Origin: Steromphala cineraria
Taxonomy: Eukaryota > Mollusca > Gastropoda > Trochida > Trochidae
Length of the DNA stretch: 64,000 nt
Reading direction: 5' to 3'
Assembly: GCA_916613615.1 (NCBI GenBank)
Contig: OU744728.1
Span: forward strand, 30,635,950 to 30,699,949
The notes below the pieces were generated by a model. That model made no database searches. It was not told the origin of the DNA and worked only from the letters and a program-made list of their open reading frames with translations. Both the position numbers and the translations under genes were made by a program. How positions within the stretch are numbered: the stretch's first letter is position 1; every line of letters begins with the position of its first letter. Shown here piece after piece: positions 45,377 through 58,114 of this stretch.

Positions 45377-45956
45377 TGTAGGGTGTTGCTGTACCGGTAT
45401 ACAGGCCAGGGGTGTAGGGTGTTGCTGTAACGGTATACAGGCCAGGGGTGTAGGGTGTTGCTGTACCGGTATACAGGCCAGGGGTGTAGGGTGTTGCTGT
45501 ACCGGTATACAGGCCAGGGGTGTAGGGTGTTGCTGTACCGATATACAGGCCAGGGGTGTAGGGTGTTGCTGTAACGGTATACAGGCCAGGGGTGTAGGGT
45601 GTTGCTGTACCGGTATACAGGCCAGGGGTGTAGGGTGTTGCTGTAACGGTATACAGGCCAGGGGTGTAGGGTGTTGCTGTACCGGTATACAGGCCAGGGG
45701 TGTAGGGTGTTGCTGTACCGGTATACAGGCCAGGGGTGTAGGGTGTTGCTGTAACGGTATACAGGCCAGGGGTGTAGGGTGTTGCTGTACCGGTATACAG
45801 GCCAGGGGTGTAGGGTGTTGCTGTACCGGTATACAGGCCAGGGGTGTAGGGTGTTGCTGTAACGGTATACAGGCCAGGGGTGTAGGGTGTTGCTGTACCG
45901 GTATACAGGCCAGGGGTGTAGGGTATTGCTGTACCGGTATACAGGCCAGGGGTGTA
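45377..45956. repeat. 36-bp minisatellite, about 16 units
   Basis: Unit TGTAGGGTGTTGCTGTACCG plus GTATACAGGCCAGGGG. Units alternate irregularly between TGTACCGG and TGTAACGG. Because 36 is a multiple of 3, two minus-strand frames stay open for more than 200 codons (12-residue repeats). I regard these as non-coding. Confidence 0.97.
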
Positions 45957-46186
45957 GCAACAAAACTGCTTCAATATTCTAGCAAGTAAAGGAGGTGTTA
46001 CAGTTGTTATATAAACTCAAGAGAAATTTTTTTATCAATTGGTGTATAAATGTAGCACATTTCCTTAACAAGTGCTATGTACATTTATAAAAAGTTCAAG
46101 TGAAAATGATATGGACACTTAGTCAAAATATTTTCGATTGTTCTCGATGCAAAGAAAATCCTGAAAGATTTGCAGTTGTCCGGATA

Positions 46187-47538
46187 TCTAGTTACTGCTC
46201 ACTGATATGTCTTCCATCTTTAACATCCCCATTTAGTTACTGCTCACCGATATGTCTTCCATCTTTAACATCCCCATCTAGTTACTGCTCACTGATATGT
46301 CTTCCATCTTTAACATCCCCATCTAGTTACTGCTCACTGATATGTCTTCCATCTTTAACATCCCCATCTAGTTACTGCTCACCGATATGTCTTCCATCTT
46401 TAACATCCCCATCTAGTTACTGCTCACCGATATGTCTTCCATCTTTAACATCCCCATCTAGTTACTGCTCACCGATATGTCTTCCATCTTTAACATCCCC
46501 ATCTAGTTACTGCTCACTGATATGTCTTCCATCTTTAACATCCCCATCTAGTTACTGCTCACCGATATGTCTTCCATCTTTAACATCCCCATCTAGTTAC
46601 TGCTCACTGATATGTCTTCCATCTTTAACATCCCCATCTAGTTACTGCTCACCGATATGTCTTCCATCTTTAACATCCCCATCTAGTTACTGCTCACCGA
46701 TATGTCTTCCATCTTTAACATCCCCATCTAGTTACTGCTCACCGATATGTCTTCCATCTTTAACATCCCCATCTAGTTACTGCTCACCGATATGTCTTCC
46801 ATCTTTAACATCCCCATCTAGTTACTGCTCACCGATATGTCTTCCATCTTTAACATCCCCATTTAGTTACTGCTCACCGATATGTCTTCCATCTTTAACA
46901 TCCCCATCTAGTTACTGCTCACCGATATGTCTTCCATCTTTAACATCCCCATTTAGTTACTGCTCACCGATATGTCTTCCATCTTTAACATCCCCATCTA
47001 GTTACTGCTCACCGATATGTCTTCCATCTTTAACATCCCCATCTAGTTACTGCTCACCGATATGTCTTCCATCTTTAACATCCCCATTTAGTTACTGCTC
47101 ACCGATATGTCTTCCATCTTTAACATCCCCATTTAGTTACTGCTCACCGATATGTCTTCCATCTTTAACATCCCCATCTAGTTACTGCTCACCGATATGT
47201 CTTCCATCTTTAACATCCCCATCTAGTTACTGCTCACCGATATGTCTTCCATCTTTAACATCCCCATCTAGTTACTGCTCACCGATATGTCTTCCATCTT
47301 TAACATCCCCATCTAGTTACTGCTCACCGATATGTCTTCCATCTTTAACATCCCCATCTAGTTACTGCTCACCGATATGTCTTCCATCTTTAACATCCCC
47401 ATCTAGTTACTGCTCACCGATATGTCTTCCATCTTTAACATCCCCATCTAGTTACTGCTCACCGATATGTCTTCCATCTTTAACATCCCCATCTAGTTAC
47501 TGCTCACTGATATGTCTTCCATCTTTAACATCCCCATC
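46187..47538. repeat. 45-bp minisatellite, 30 units
   Basis: Unit TAGTTACTGCTCACCGATAT then GTCTTCCATCTTTAACATCCCCATC. A 494-codon plus-strand frame (46100-47584) results from the 15-codon unit (SYCSPICLPSLTSPS), with only synonymous or conservative variants (CCG/CTG, TCT/TTT). No signal peptide or domain precedes it. It is most likely non-coding. It ends in a C-rich tract. Confidence 0.96.
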
Positions 47539-47584
47539 CCCTATCAGCCCCCCCCTCCCCTCCCCTTCCCCCAATAGGGTCTGA

Positions 47585-48941
47585 TAATCAAGTGTGCTGA
47601 GTAGGTGTGAAAGTGTGGTTCACATGTGTTCTATAAACACCAGGATGAAATATCTACCTATTGTTTGAGGGCAGAGTTTGTTCTTGTTTTTAGCAATAAA
47701 CGTTGGAGGACTGTAATCTTTGTAAGAGACAATCATTTCATGGTATCTTTTTATCTTCTTATCTAAATATCAATTGATATTTCAGTCACCACAGGTTTCA
47801 TAAATTTATTATTCTTGAAAAGTTGTCTTTGAACAGTTTCCTATGGCGTCATATTAATTTTTAGTAACGGTAAAAGGATCAATTCAGAATAATTCAATCA
47901 CTGAATTAACCAGATTAGCATTTCATCTAAAACAGAGCAACTGCAAAACTGAGGGTTTCACCTCCCCTGTTCTACCTTCTGTAATACCTCAGTAAACTGG
48001 GCATTTTCTAAGAAATACGTAACAAAAGATAGAACAAAAAGTTGTGACGTTGAACTTTGATCTAAATTTTGAGTTCTGAAAATCTGTTTCTAATTTCAAA
48101 ATTTAATAAAAGTGATATTTCTTATCTGGTGACCATAAAAGCTAACAATAGATTATCACTTTTCATTGATAGTATCAATTTTGTAAATTTTTGTAGATTT
48201 TCAAAAATACCATGCTTTAGTTATGACCCAGATCTAACCTTGATCATTAATGGATTGTAGTGGAAACTTTACATACAAAAAAATTCACTTTTCTAAAGAT
48301 CATATATACCAGAAAAAAAGTTATAGCTGGTAAATAGTTTGATATGATAATGACTGGTACTTATTATGGAAGAGTACCCAACATTTACTTTGACAAGCTA
48401 GTTACAAGTGAGACTGAGAGGCTGCCCTGTTCTAGAGTAAGACAGACAAGGAGGAAGACAGCACAGTCTCTGATGTGTTCACAATAGCAGGATGTCCTGA
48501 CCAGGTCCTGTACATACGCTGAAGTGTAGCTGACATCACAGGAACGTAACCCCTTGCTGGCTGTACCCGATGTTATCTCACCGGGCCAGACTGCCTGCCT
48601 GCCTCACCGAACAGTGAAGTGACACGCACAGCAGCATGCAGTGAGATAGATAACCAGGCTCTGTGACCACTGACTGGGCATGGGTGCTCAATTGTTCCCC
48701 ACAAGTGTGTCTCTGTGTGTGTGTCACTTGTTCTAATGAGCCAGTGAATCAGTAATACTCTGTGTACATTGTAATCACATAGTTGCTGGTGTCTTTAACT
48801 GTATGGATTTAGGAGTCCTTACTCTTTTATTTGAGTTAAATATATTATTATATTGTTGAATAATTTTGAGGTAGTTGTTTCAAGACCTTTACACAGTAGG
48901 AAGTTTTGATTTGTTCAAGAAACTGCAATTGACCTGAGGAG
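47585..48941. other. Spacer with GC-richer putative promoter region
   Basis: 48400-48720 is GC-richer than the surroundings and precedes the exon at 48942. It contains GCCTGCCTGCC and GTGT microsatellites. No other feature called. Confidence 0.4.
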
Positions 48942-48983
48942 ATGGATAACTCGGGCTATAGGAAGTTCTTGAATGGAATTATG
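48942..48983 (+). CDS. Putative alternative first exon, 14 codons (MDNSGYRKFLNGIM)
   Basis: ATG at 48942 followed by 42 nt to the strong donor GTAGGT, phase 0. A GC-rich flank lies a few hundred bases upstream. Too short for family recognition. Supported mainly by the donor, the phase and the recurrence of the same design at 30309, 34638, 51408 and 63462. Confidence 0.45.
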
Positions 48984-51407
48984 GTAGGTTATTGGTGCCA
49001 ATTTTAATTAGTAGACTTATTTCACTCAACTCAGTTTTAAACTTTGAATCATTGCAAAGTTTTCTTCTTATCCACATACATTACACAATATTTCTTACAT
49101 AATCATGTTAAAACTGGAATCAACAGTTGCAAGCCAACATCACAATTGAAATATGAGCTTTGAATTGTTCAGATTCTTAAATTGAGTTTTGATGATTTAG
49201 GTTGAAAGTAATCATTCATTTAAGTGAGGATAATTAAAGCCTGTCTGTCACTATAACGTGAAGCAGTGTCTACAAGCAAGGAAATGAACTATACTGGAGA
49301 TGTAGCTGTTGTCATGACCTGCAGTCAAGTGGAGACAACTCCTTCATCTTCACCCATCAGCAGCTTGCTTCACTCTTAGAATCTCTGTGGAATGGATGGA
49401 TCATCTCTTGGTGTTCAAAAGCTTTATTGATATGAGTTTGAAAGTTCAATATGAGATGGAAAAGAATTGAAATATTTCTAAGGCAGATAGCTAGTCAAAT
49501 GGTTCCTGGCTGTTGGGTTGGCTTTTGTTTTGTTGTTAGAGAGATTGGTTTTCTATATAGGTAATTTTTGTATTGTGATTTAAAATAGCAAACAAGCAAT
49601 ATAAAGTTATAGAGTCTACGTGATCAAACTTGAAGTGTGATAACAACAATTACATGTCCAAGAAGCAGAAAGGCTAGTGTACTGTTAGATGTAGGGGAGG
49701 GGGGAGGGGGGCTACCCCTGCCAGACAATGGGGGACATACCTACATGACATACCTACATGTCACTCTCCCACTTCAAAGCAAGTTCAGCCCAAAACAGGT
49801 GCTTGTTGTTAGACACTTTGAAGCGTCCATTTTACATTGTACATGATGTTTTTCTACTTTCTTTCTGAAAAATGTGACCAACCCTTCTTTTAATGTTTTC
49901 TTTTAATGGTGAACAAAAGTAAGTTCAGCTCCAGCTGTTCTTTATTTCATTTTAAAACATTTATCTTGGTCTAGCATATGAATTAATGTATTTGTTTATG
50001 CTTTCTGATGACAATTTAATAGGTTTTCTCCTGCATCGATATGTGTTCCAATAAAAAGCACCTTCATCACTTTTGAAACATTTAATTACCTTTATGCAGC
50101 CTTACACCTTTGACAAGATGTTAATTTAGTCCAAATCAGACCATGGAAAATGAGTGCATTTTTGCCTTTTGTTACTAGCAACTGTGACTTAGTGGAGGTC
50201 AGGTTTAAGGATTTTGACATTACAAAAGTAAGAACTATCAAAACTTTTCATTTTAACTCTAGAGTTCTCATTTTCTGAAACTGATTCATATAATTTCCTA
50301 ACGTATTCAAGGCTCTTTATTTATATTTAGGTACTGGTTTGTTAAGTTTTATGTTGAAAATTTGATGGCATATCCTTTTCTGTGTTACAAAAGATCTCTT
50401 TGTTCACATGATTAGGGCATAATAATGTATGCATTGTAATAATACATGCAGGAGGTCTCAAATTAGCTAAACATTAATTATGTTCCATCGTATGTCATTA
50501 AATTTGTCTACAGTTTTCCAGAATTTGTCTATGCATGTTTGACAGTTTTAAAGTGTGGATATCATTTAAGCATATGTTTCTATTTAGTATTAAGTGCTCA
50601 AATAAGCACACCAAAGTTAAGTCGACATGTTTGAAAGAATACGTCATACATCGAACCTTCCCTGAAACCTCTTTTACAAAACGTCTGGGTCAGAAACTGT
50701 CTGAAGTTCTACAACAGTTTTTTCAAATACAGTTTACTGATAACATGGCAAGGGTTTTTGCCAGTTCCTATTTGTTTTGAACAGATGTTCAGCTTATTTC
50801 AGGACAGTTCCATTGACAAAATAATGTGAGGTTGTCTTACATAATCATGCCAAGTGGAGCTGTCAGGAGAGAATAACACTCTCAAAATAGGTTTTTCAGA
50901 TGGTCATAAAAACTAGCACCCTGTGATAAAGAAAAGTTGATTGATGTGCCTATGTTAGCATTCATGTACGAGTTCGGGAAAGTGTGTCTGCAAATAAAAA
51001 CCATCTTTCATACTCATTCAAATCAAGACATTTCACCCAAACCTGCCTTATTATGTTTTTTTTTTAAATGAAAAAATTGAACAGGGACAAAGAACAGAAC
51101 AAACAATCCATGCATGCTAATGTCTTTTGTGTAGATTCCTGTTAAATTGATGGTTGAAAATGGGGAGGTTGTTGCGAAAGCATCAGTGAAGACAAAAATC
51201 AATAGTACTGCAGAAGGGAACTGGGTAAGACAGTTTGTGGGTCTGCTCAGGTCAACCAGCCTGGTGGATGCTGGCAGGCAGTGAGGGAGTGAGTAATCAG
51301 ATGCTGGTCTTGGATCAGCCGCTAGCTCAGCCTAATAAATGCAAACTCTGCTGCTCTCGCGACACGTGACAGACAGTCTGGCTCAAACCAAACTCAGATA
51401 GGTGACC
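48984..51407. other. Spacer between putative first exons
   Basis: AT-rich with no supported exon or repeat. 51240-51400 is GC-richer and may carry the promoter of the exon at 51408. Confidence 0.45.
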
Positions 51408-51482
51408 ATGTCAGACTTGGACGAAAATGATAAAGAGTTGTCCTCTGGTGAGAAAAAGGATATCTACAGTCCTTTATACCAG
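51408..51482 (+). CDS. Putative alternative first exon, 25 codons (MSDLDENDKELSSGEKKDIY...)
   Basis: The ATG at 51408 has a good start context (GTGACCATGT). It reads 75 nt of acidic/lysine-rich sequence ending YSPLYQ at CAG|GTAGGT, close to a consensus donor, phase 0. No membrane segment. It is the best of the set. It must join an exon to the right of the window, or one I did not recognise. Confidence 0.65.
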
Positions 51483-53019
51483 GTAGGTTGCAGTCAGTGA
51501 CAGACAAATCATCACTGCCGTCTGCTTATGTTGGCGTCTGAATCAAGGTGTTGCGTTTGGTGCTCATTGATTTTACATAATAATGCAGAGAGTGACAAGC
51601 TCTGAAGGTAGATTTGACTGATGGTGGTCCAGTGAATGGTGTTCTAGCCCAATAAAGGTGGTAACTGAACTGACATCTTTGTTGCATCTGGTTATCTTCA
51701 CATGGTGCAGGACAAATTGATGACATAATTCCCAATTGTTATGCAGTTCAATGACTCCATTTGTACCATGGTGCTTTAAATTATTGTGGCAAGACTTCTT
51801 ATATTTTAAACTTTTCCTGAATAAGCAATTAGAGTTAGTCAGGTGACGGTCAAGAGCTAAGGCTTCAAGGTTGGTGACATAATTCTACCTTGCCTGTTGA
51901 ATGTCTGCATCACATCTCTTTGTGTGGAACAAGCTTGTGATGCATGCTTGATCATTTGTATTGATAGACTAGGGGGGTCAGAAGCTTTGTTTCAAAGAGG
52001 GAATTTGCATTGCTGTTTTGGGCAGTTTCAGTAAATTTAACTGATAATTCATCACTTATGAAGTTTTCCCTATTTATATTACTTTTTGTTAGACTGAGAT
52101 TGGAAGATAAAATTGTTCATTGGTAGATAATTTGTTATTGATGTGTTATTACAAGGTATCAGCAATCTAGCCGTGGAGGATTAAGAGGGATGGGTTGAGT
52201 GTCTGCTGATGGAGCCAGATACAGGGACTCCTGCAGATACTCCTGTGTAGATGGGTGGGTGCACTCTGTGACCCACCTGCCTCGGAGCTAGCTACTCGTC
52301 ATGCAAACACTCGCCTTCAGTTGAAGTCTAACCATGAGATAAGAATGGACAAACAACATCAAAGCTTTTTATTTCACATCTTTATTTTCCAACAAAAGCT
52401 TGACATTAGTGAATTTTGATAAATACAGGCAGTTCTCAATGTTTGGAGGGTTGTTTTCACCACCTTAGCAGTAAATGGGCCACATCTGCCCACCTGACAC
52501 ATCCTGTGCTAGAGCTAGGTGGTCAGGGTCTGGAAAATCCAATTAAGTCAAATCTGAAATCACCAGGTGACATTCCTGCATTAATCAATTTGCTATGTGA
52601 CCCTGTGTGAACTGGGATCACATTCTTCTCCTTCAAGATAATGGCCAAGGCTCAGTGGGAGCCAGGAGGGAGAAGGGTGAAATGAGGACAGTGTCTGTTG
52701 AGAAACATGCAAGACTGGAAGGGGGAGGGGGGTATCCATGTCAGGAACCAGGTGTAAAACATGAGACATCACTATAGGTTTTGGGCTCAGCAAGTGGTTG
52801 GACTTGAGAGTTATGAAAACATTATTGAGGATCATGTCCTTTGGTTAAGGTTGTGTGTTTAATCGGTTTAATAGTTTTGTTATATTACTTATCTTTTAAA
52901 ATATAAAAATTCTTCTAGATCTTATTGTAACTTTTCAATGTCATAACTGATGTAGATTGTCACCATTCCCTTCTTGAGGTAAGAAAATAATTACCAGGTA
53001 TAATTCTCACACCACATGA
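51483..53019. other. Spacer; weak candidate start at 52213
   Basis: 52160-52330 is a GC-richer island with an ATG reading MEPDTGTPADTP before GTGTAG, phase 0, but the donor is poor. Nothing else supported. Confidence 0.3.
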
Positions 53020-54134
53020 CCAACTCCAGTGAGATCAGGAGGAAGGTAGGCCCTAATGGAGGCATAGTCATGCCTCACTCCAGTGAGATCAGCAGGAAGG
53101 TAGGCCCTATTGGAGGCCAAGTCATGCCTCACTCCAGTGAGATCAGGAGGAAGGGTGGCCCTAATGGAGGCCAAGTCATGCCTCACTCCAGTGAGATCAG
53201 GAGGAAGGTAGGCCCTAATGGAGGCCAAGTCATGTCTCACTGCAGTGAGATCAGCAGGAAGGTAGGCCCTAATGGAGGCCAAGTCATGTCTCACTGCAGT
53301 GAGATCAGGAGGAAGGTAGGCCCTAATGGAGGCCAAGTCATGCCTATCTCCAGTGAGATCAGCAGGAAGGTAGGCCCTAATGGAGGCCAAGTCATGTCTC
53401 ACTGCAGTGAGATCAGCAGGAAGGTAGGCCCTAATGGAGGCCAAGTCATGTCTCACTGCAGTGAGATCAGCAGGAAGGTAGGCCCTAATGGAGGCCAAGT
53501 CATGCCTATCTCCAGTGAGATCAGGAGGAAGGTAGGCCCTAATGGAGGCCAAGTCATGCCTATCTCCAGTGAGATCAGCAGGAAGGTAGGCCCTAATGGA
53601 GGCCAAGTCATGCCTCACTGCAGTGAGATCAGGAGGAAGGTAGGCCCTAATGGAGGCCAAGTCATGCCTATCTCCAGTGAGATCAGCAGGAAGGTAGGCC
53701 CTAATGGAGGCCAAGTCATGCCTATCTCCAGTGAGATCAGGAGGAAGGTAGGCCCTAATGGAGGCCAAGTCATGCCTATCTCCAGTGAGATCAGCAGGAA
53801 GGTAGGCCCTAATGGAGGCCAAGTCATGTCTCAGTCCAGTGGGATCAGGAGGAAGGTAGGCCCTAATGGAGGCCAATTCATGCCTCACTCCAGTGAGATC
53901 AGCAGGAAGGTAGGCCCTAATGGAGGCCAAGTCATGCCTATCTCCAGTGAGATCAGCAGGAAGGTAGGCCCTAATGGAGGCCAAGTCATGTCTCAGTCCA
54001 GTGAGATCAGGAGGAAGGTAGGCCCTAATGGAGGCCAATTCATGCCTCACTTCAGTGAGATCAGCTAGATGGTAGGCCCTAATGGAGGCCAAGTCATGTC
54101 TCACTGCAGTGGGATCAGCTAGATGGTAGGCCCT
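53020..54134. repeat. 54-bp minisatellite, about 20 units
   Basis: Unit: AATGGAGGCCAAGTCATGCC, then TCACTCCAGTGAGATCAG, then GAGGAAGGTAGGCCCT. Two variable positions recur in mixed combinations (CCTCACTCC/CCTATCTCC and AGGAGG/AGCAGG). The 18-codon period leaves long frames open on both strands (365 codons minus, 350 plus), which argues against coding on either. The last two units are diverged (AGCTAGATGG). Confidence 0.97.
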
Positions 54135-56050
54135 GAATTAGGATCTTGACTTAGTTGGTGTATGTAAAGGCCATTGGAGCAATTTACTAATGAAATATTG
54201 ATAAACTAGAAGCGAGAAGACAATGGAATGCCTCTGACAATTGTTGTAACTGTCTGGTATATGAGTCTATCAGACTCAGCACCAGCAACCATGAGGTGAC
54301 CAACCACACTGGTCGGTCGTGTTAGCAATTGAAAGTGAACGGTGTCGAAGTGTTTTAAAGGAAGAGTTGGTGATATTTATCATTTTGATACATTTATTCA
54401 GTGATCGATTTACAAATATGACCTGCTGAGTTCAGGCAATTGTCTTGTAAGTCCTTGCAGATTTAAACAAGTCCCTTAATGTGTAAGCAATAGCACCATG
54501 AAAAAAATGTAGCATATTTTTTAGCATTTGTCACTGTATATATTCGTAAGTGTCTCTACAGTATGTTCATAATGGTACACAGACCTAGATCACTTACAGG
54601 CAGGTAGACTGAGTGTGAAGATGATTAGATTAGTAAAATGAGCAAGTCTGTAGCGCCTATCTCATCATGGGAGTTCATCTCTAGGGTTCGGTATGCCATG
54701 TTTTTACAAGCAAGCTATATTAACAATGCTTCACTCGGCTCAGACCCTCTACCTGTAACTGCCAATATCTTAGTTAAACTGTCAAAACACAACATTCAAC
54801 TTGACTTTCCTCAACTTGATTCATATCCTTGTCCCCAGTGTACAGAACGACTTATCCAGGCAAATGGTGCAAAATTAAAAAAATGGATTTTTTTCTTCAG
54901 CATTTATGAGCAATGTTGTGGAGATTAATTACAATTTTCCCTTGTGTACATAAAAATTGGTATACGGTCTATCCTGACTCCCTTTTGTCATTTCATTTAC
55001 CGACAATTATGTTTTTGTTAACACAATCTATTGCTGATAATGTGAGTCTCACTAGCTTCACATCCTTTCCAACTTTCAGCCCCCACAGGGTAAGGGAAGT
55101 AACTCTGTAAGATTTGCCTGTTTAAGTATAAAATGCCCAAATCATCAGTTGTTAAAGAGATGTAATGTATTTTTCTAAGAATGAAAGATAATTATCTCCA
55201 GTACATTATCTATGGGAATACTATGAACATAATTTTATACCCAATTTTGAGAATGCCCCCTAAATTAACAGGCGAAGGCTTTGAAAACTCATTAGATTGT
55301 GACTGTCCCCGCCCACGCAGGGCTTGTTTCCATTTGTGTGTCTACCATAATGTCTGGAGACAAACCTCTGTAAAATCAAAACGATGTATGTGTAAAATTC
55401 TGATTAATAAAAAAGGCTAAAAGCAAGTACAAATTACATCTAAGAAATACTCTGTACTTTAACTCTATGAAACGGTGAGTCGATCTTGTTTGCTGATTCG
55501 CTTTGATGGATGTGGCTGTGAGTCAATGTGATATGCAAAACAGTGTGATCCCAAATCAAAACTTACTAAAGATTATCCACTGTGGCTTCTCTCTTTTCAT
55601 ATTAGAAAAAAGAATAACATAATAAATATCATATAACTTTTTCTTTCCTTTCAAATCCTCATGGTAAAGTTTTCCACCGTCTAATGGCCTCTTTAGAATA
55701 TATCTTTGTATTGTAGTTAACTTACAATTTAACATTATGTAGGTATTCGATTGTAGAAAATATTTGGTGTGTTCACTGAAAATATAAACGATTTGTTATT
55801 TGTCACTGTCGGAAATAATAGTCAGTGGTATGTTATGTAAGATTCAGCAAACAACAGACCATCAGATTATCACTTTAAGCAGACATTTCTAGCCACAACG
55901 GCGCCAATTGAACAAGGCAGTCTTATCAAGATGAAGCCTTGTTGCGTCATTTGACAGGGTTTTGAAATATACAATATTACATGTTTATAAAATTGATAAT
56001 TGGCTTGAATAAACCGTTAATGAGTCATCGGATATATTTTTAGTGTTTTT
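54135..56050. other. Spacer without recognised features
   Basis: A 96-codon frame at 54638-54928 has no recognised motif and lacks good splice sites. Nothing else supported. Confidence 0.45.
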
Positions 56051-57159
56051 ATCCCCCCGGCATATAATCCTTGTCTTCATCTGTCCATCCGTCTGTCTGG
56101 CTAGAGGCTAAGGCTAGCTCAATGAAACTGTTTACAAATATGCCTTAAGTGAGTTTAAATTGCAGGGAGTTTAAACTTAATGACATTCTTCATTCCAAGA
56201 TAACCATTAATTTCTAAACTGTGTCTTACCAAGAAATGAAGATGTTTTTATCACACAACATATTCAATCACAGGATGGTTGTTTAGCTCTCTCTTCACAT
56301 TAACATGAGGAACTTGACGATGGCATAACAGAAGCATTGACTAATTAGAAAGACCTAGATGTGGTTTTTCATAGTCTTATGATGGTTATTTAAAGGGGCA
56401 GTAGCATGTTTTTAGGGGGAATATAAGGTGATGTCAGGAAAATGAAAATTAATGGTTCCAATTGAAGGACAAGGTATTTAATCTTAATGGAGCAGCAAAA
56501 ATTCAAATATATAACGTAAAGTTTAGCCATGCTATTCCTTTTTGTTACACAAAATGAATTAAAGGTGTTTACACAAAATGGCTGCCAATGAATTTTATGT
56601 GAATCTTCATATTTTGTCCTCTGACTATGGATGATTAGCTTGTGTAATGAGATTTTTTACACGGATTTACAGAGTTTGCACAGCGGTTTTTAAGTTTATA
56701 CCTCCATAAACTTTATAAATTTCGAAGTCAATTCTTATAAATAAATCTGCATATACTTATTGTTTTGAAGACATATTGTTTCTCCAAATACACAATTTAA
56801 CAACAAAAAAAGATGCACTATTTCACACGGTCCGCCATGGGGCGTGGCTAGATATGACGTCATTTGTATTATGACGTCACGAAATTAAGTTTACACAGGT
56901 ATGAACAGAATCGCTCTGACGGCCTTCAGCGAATCAGATCCCTGCAAAGCAAATGCTATTTATTTATTTAGCATTAACTTACAATTATCAGTGAAAATTT
57001 TAGAATTTAAAATTATCGAAAAACGTGCTACTGAAAACAAAAAAAGCTGCATGTATGCATACAACATTATTCATCATCAGTATATCAAATATATACTAAA
57101 ACTGATCATTCAACTTCAGTATGGCCGGGGGGATAAGCCATCTCTCCTGATGGCTCTTG
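56051..57159 (+). mobile_element. HINE/pearl-like element, family D
   Basis: Starts ATCCCCCCGGC (56051-56061) after five Ts. The exact complement GCCGGGGGGAT is at 57124-57134, followed by a stem-loop AGCCATC-TCTCCT-GATGGCT (57136-57155), then CTTG and a T run. Same terminal plan as families A-C, but the interior is not an obvious tandem core. It holds two TGACGTCA sites (56855-56862, 56872-56879). Confidence 0.68.
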
Positions 57160-58114
57160 TTTGTTGTCTCCTGTTGCAACGAGGACTATGTATTCAGCAG
57201 CGTCTGTCTGTACATCCCGATTCTTGTTAACATGATATCTCATGAACCATTTCTTTCAGAGTCTTCAAATTTGGTGTCAGTCTATGTGATCGGAATGCAC
57301 AGACACCAGTCGATAATGGTGACCTTGACCTTATTTTCAAGGTCACTATGGCACTTTGACCACTTTTGAAACTCTTGTTAAAGTGATATCTCATGAACGG
57401 TTACACATTTTCGAATCACCACAGCTCTAATTGAATGTGTGCTAGCAGATATTTCAGTTCTTATAACTATGTCTTCTTTATATTTTTTATTTGATATGTA
57501 TAGAGAGCATGCTGTCTACCAAATTATAATAACTCAAAAATGCATTCAGTATAAGCGGCTGGGGACATGGCCATGTTAGTGGCAAACACTTGGTAATATT
57601 TGTATGTTAAATGAACGATTTAAAGGTGTCATTACACGTTGAAAAATTATCATTAGGTGAAACTACTTCCCTTCTGCTACGTCATAGAAGGTAGACACTC
57701 TTCAGTGACCACAGATTTTGTTCGCCGGGGCTAATTAGATGGGTTACCATCCGATTTTGAAAATTCAAAGTTGATTCTAATTCAAATTGCAAGCCCTTTT
57801 TTATGAATCCCGAAAGTGGCCATAGACTGTTTCAGTCCACCTTTAATACTGCTCAAAACAATGTCTTGATGTAAAGTTATTTACAAATAAAAATTGGATA
57901 ATTACTGAAGCATGTGAAATAATACTCTTTATAAATTGGTGATTGCTCAAGGTGATATCCTAAGATAATTGACAAGGCAAACATCCTTAGACAATGGAAC
58001 AAAATTCCTATTGTGATTGAACTAAATGATATGAAGATAATGATAAGCTTAAACATCAGAAATATAATTATCAAGGATAAAGTATATACATGTATTAGCA
58101 CTGTTTCAATTTTT
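57160..58114. other. Spacer, probably repeat-derived in part
   Basis: GATATCTCATGAACC/GATATCTCATGAACGG occur about 150 bp apart (57232, 57388) with a TGACCTTGACCT and AAGGTCA inverted pair between, suggesting a remnant of a tandem-core element. Confidence 0.35.

Noticed and set aside
45334..45974. Two overlapping minus-strand frames of more than 200 codons
   Set aside because: Consequence of the 36-bp minisatellite.
46100..47584. 494-codon open frame with a 15-residue repeat
   Set aside because: Produced by a 45-bp minisatellite (30 units). No signal peptide, domain or splice context. Variants fall as expected for tandem homogenisation.
52213..52248. Further alternative first exon (MEPDTGTPADTP)
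   Set aside because: Phase 0 and a GC-rich context fit, but the donor GTGTAG is poor and there is an in-frame stop right after. Not called.
53007..54104. Long open frames on both strands with 18-residue repeats
   Set aside because: Both come from a 54-bp period. Openness on both strands at once is a property of the period and not of coding.
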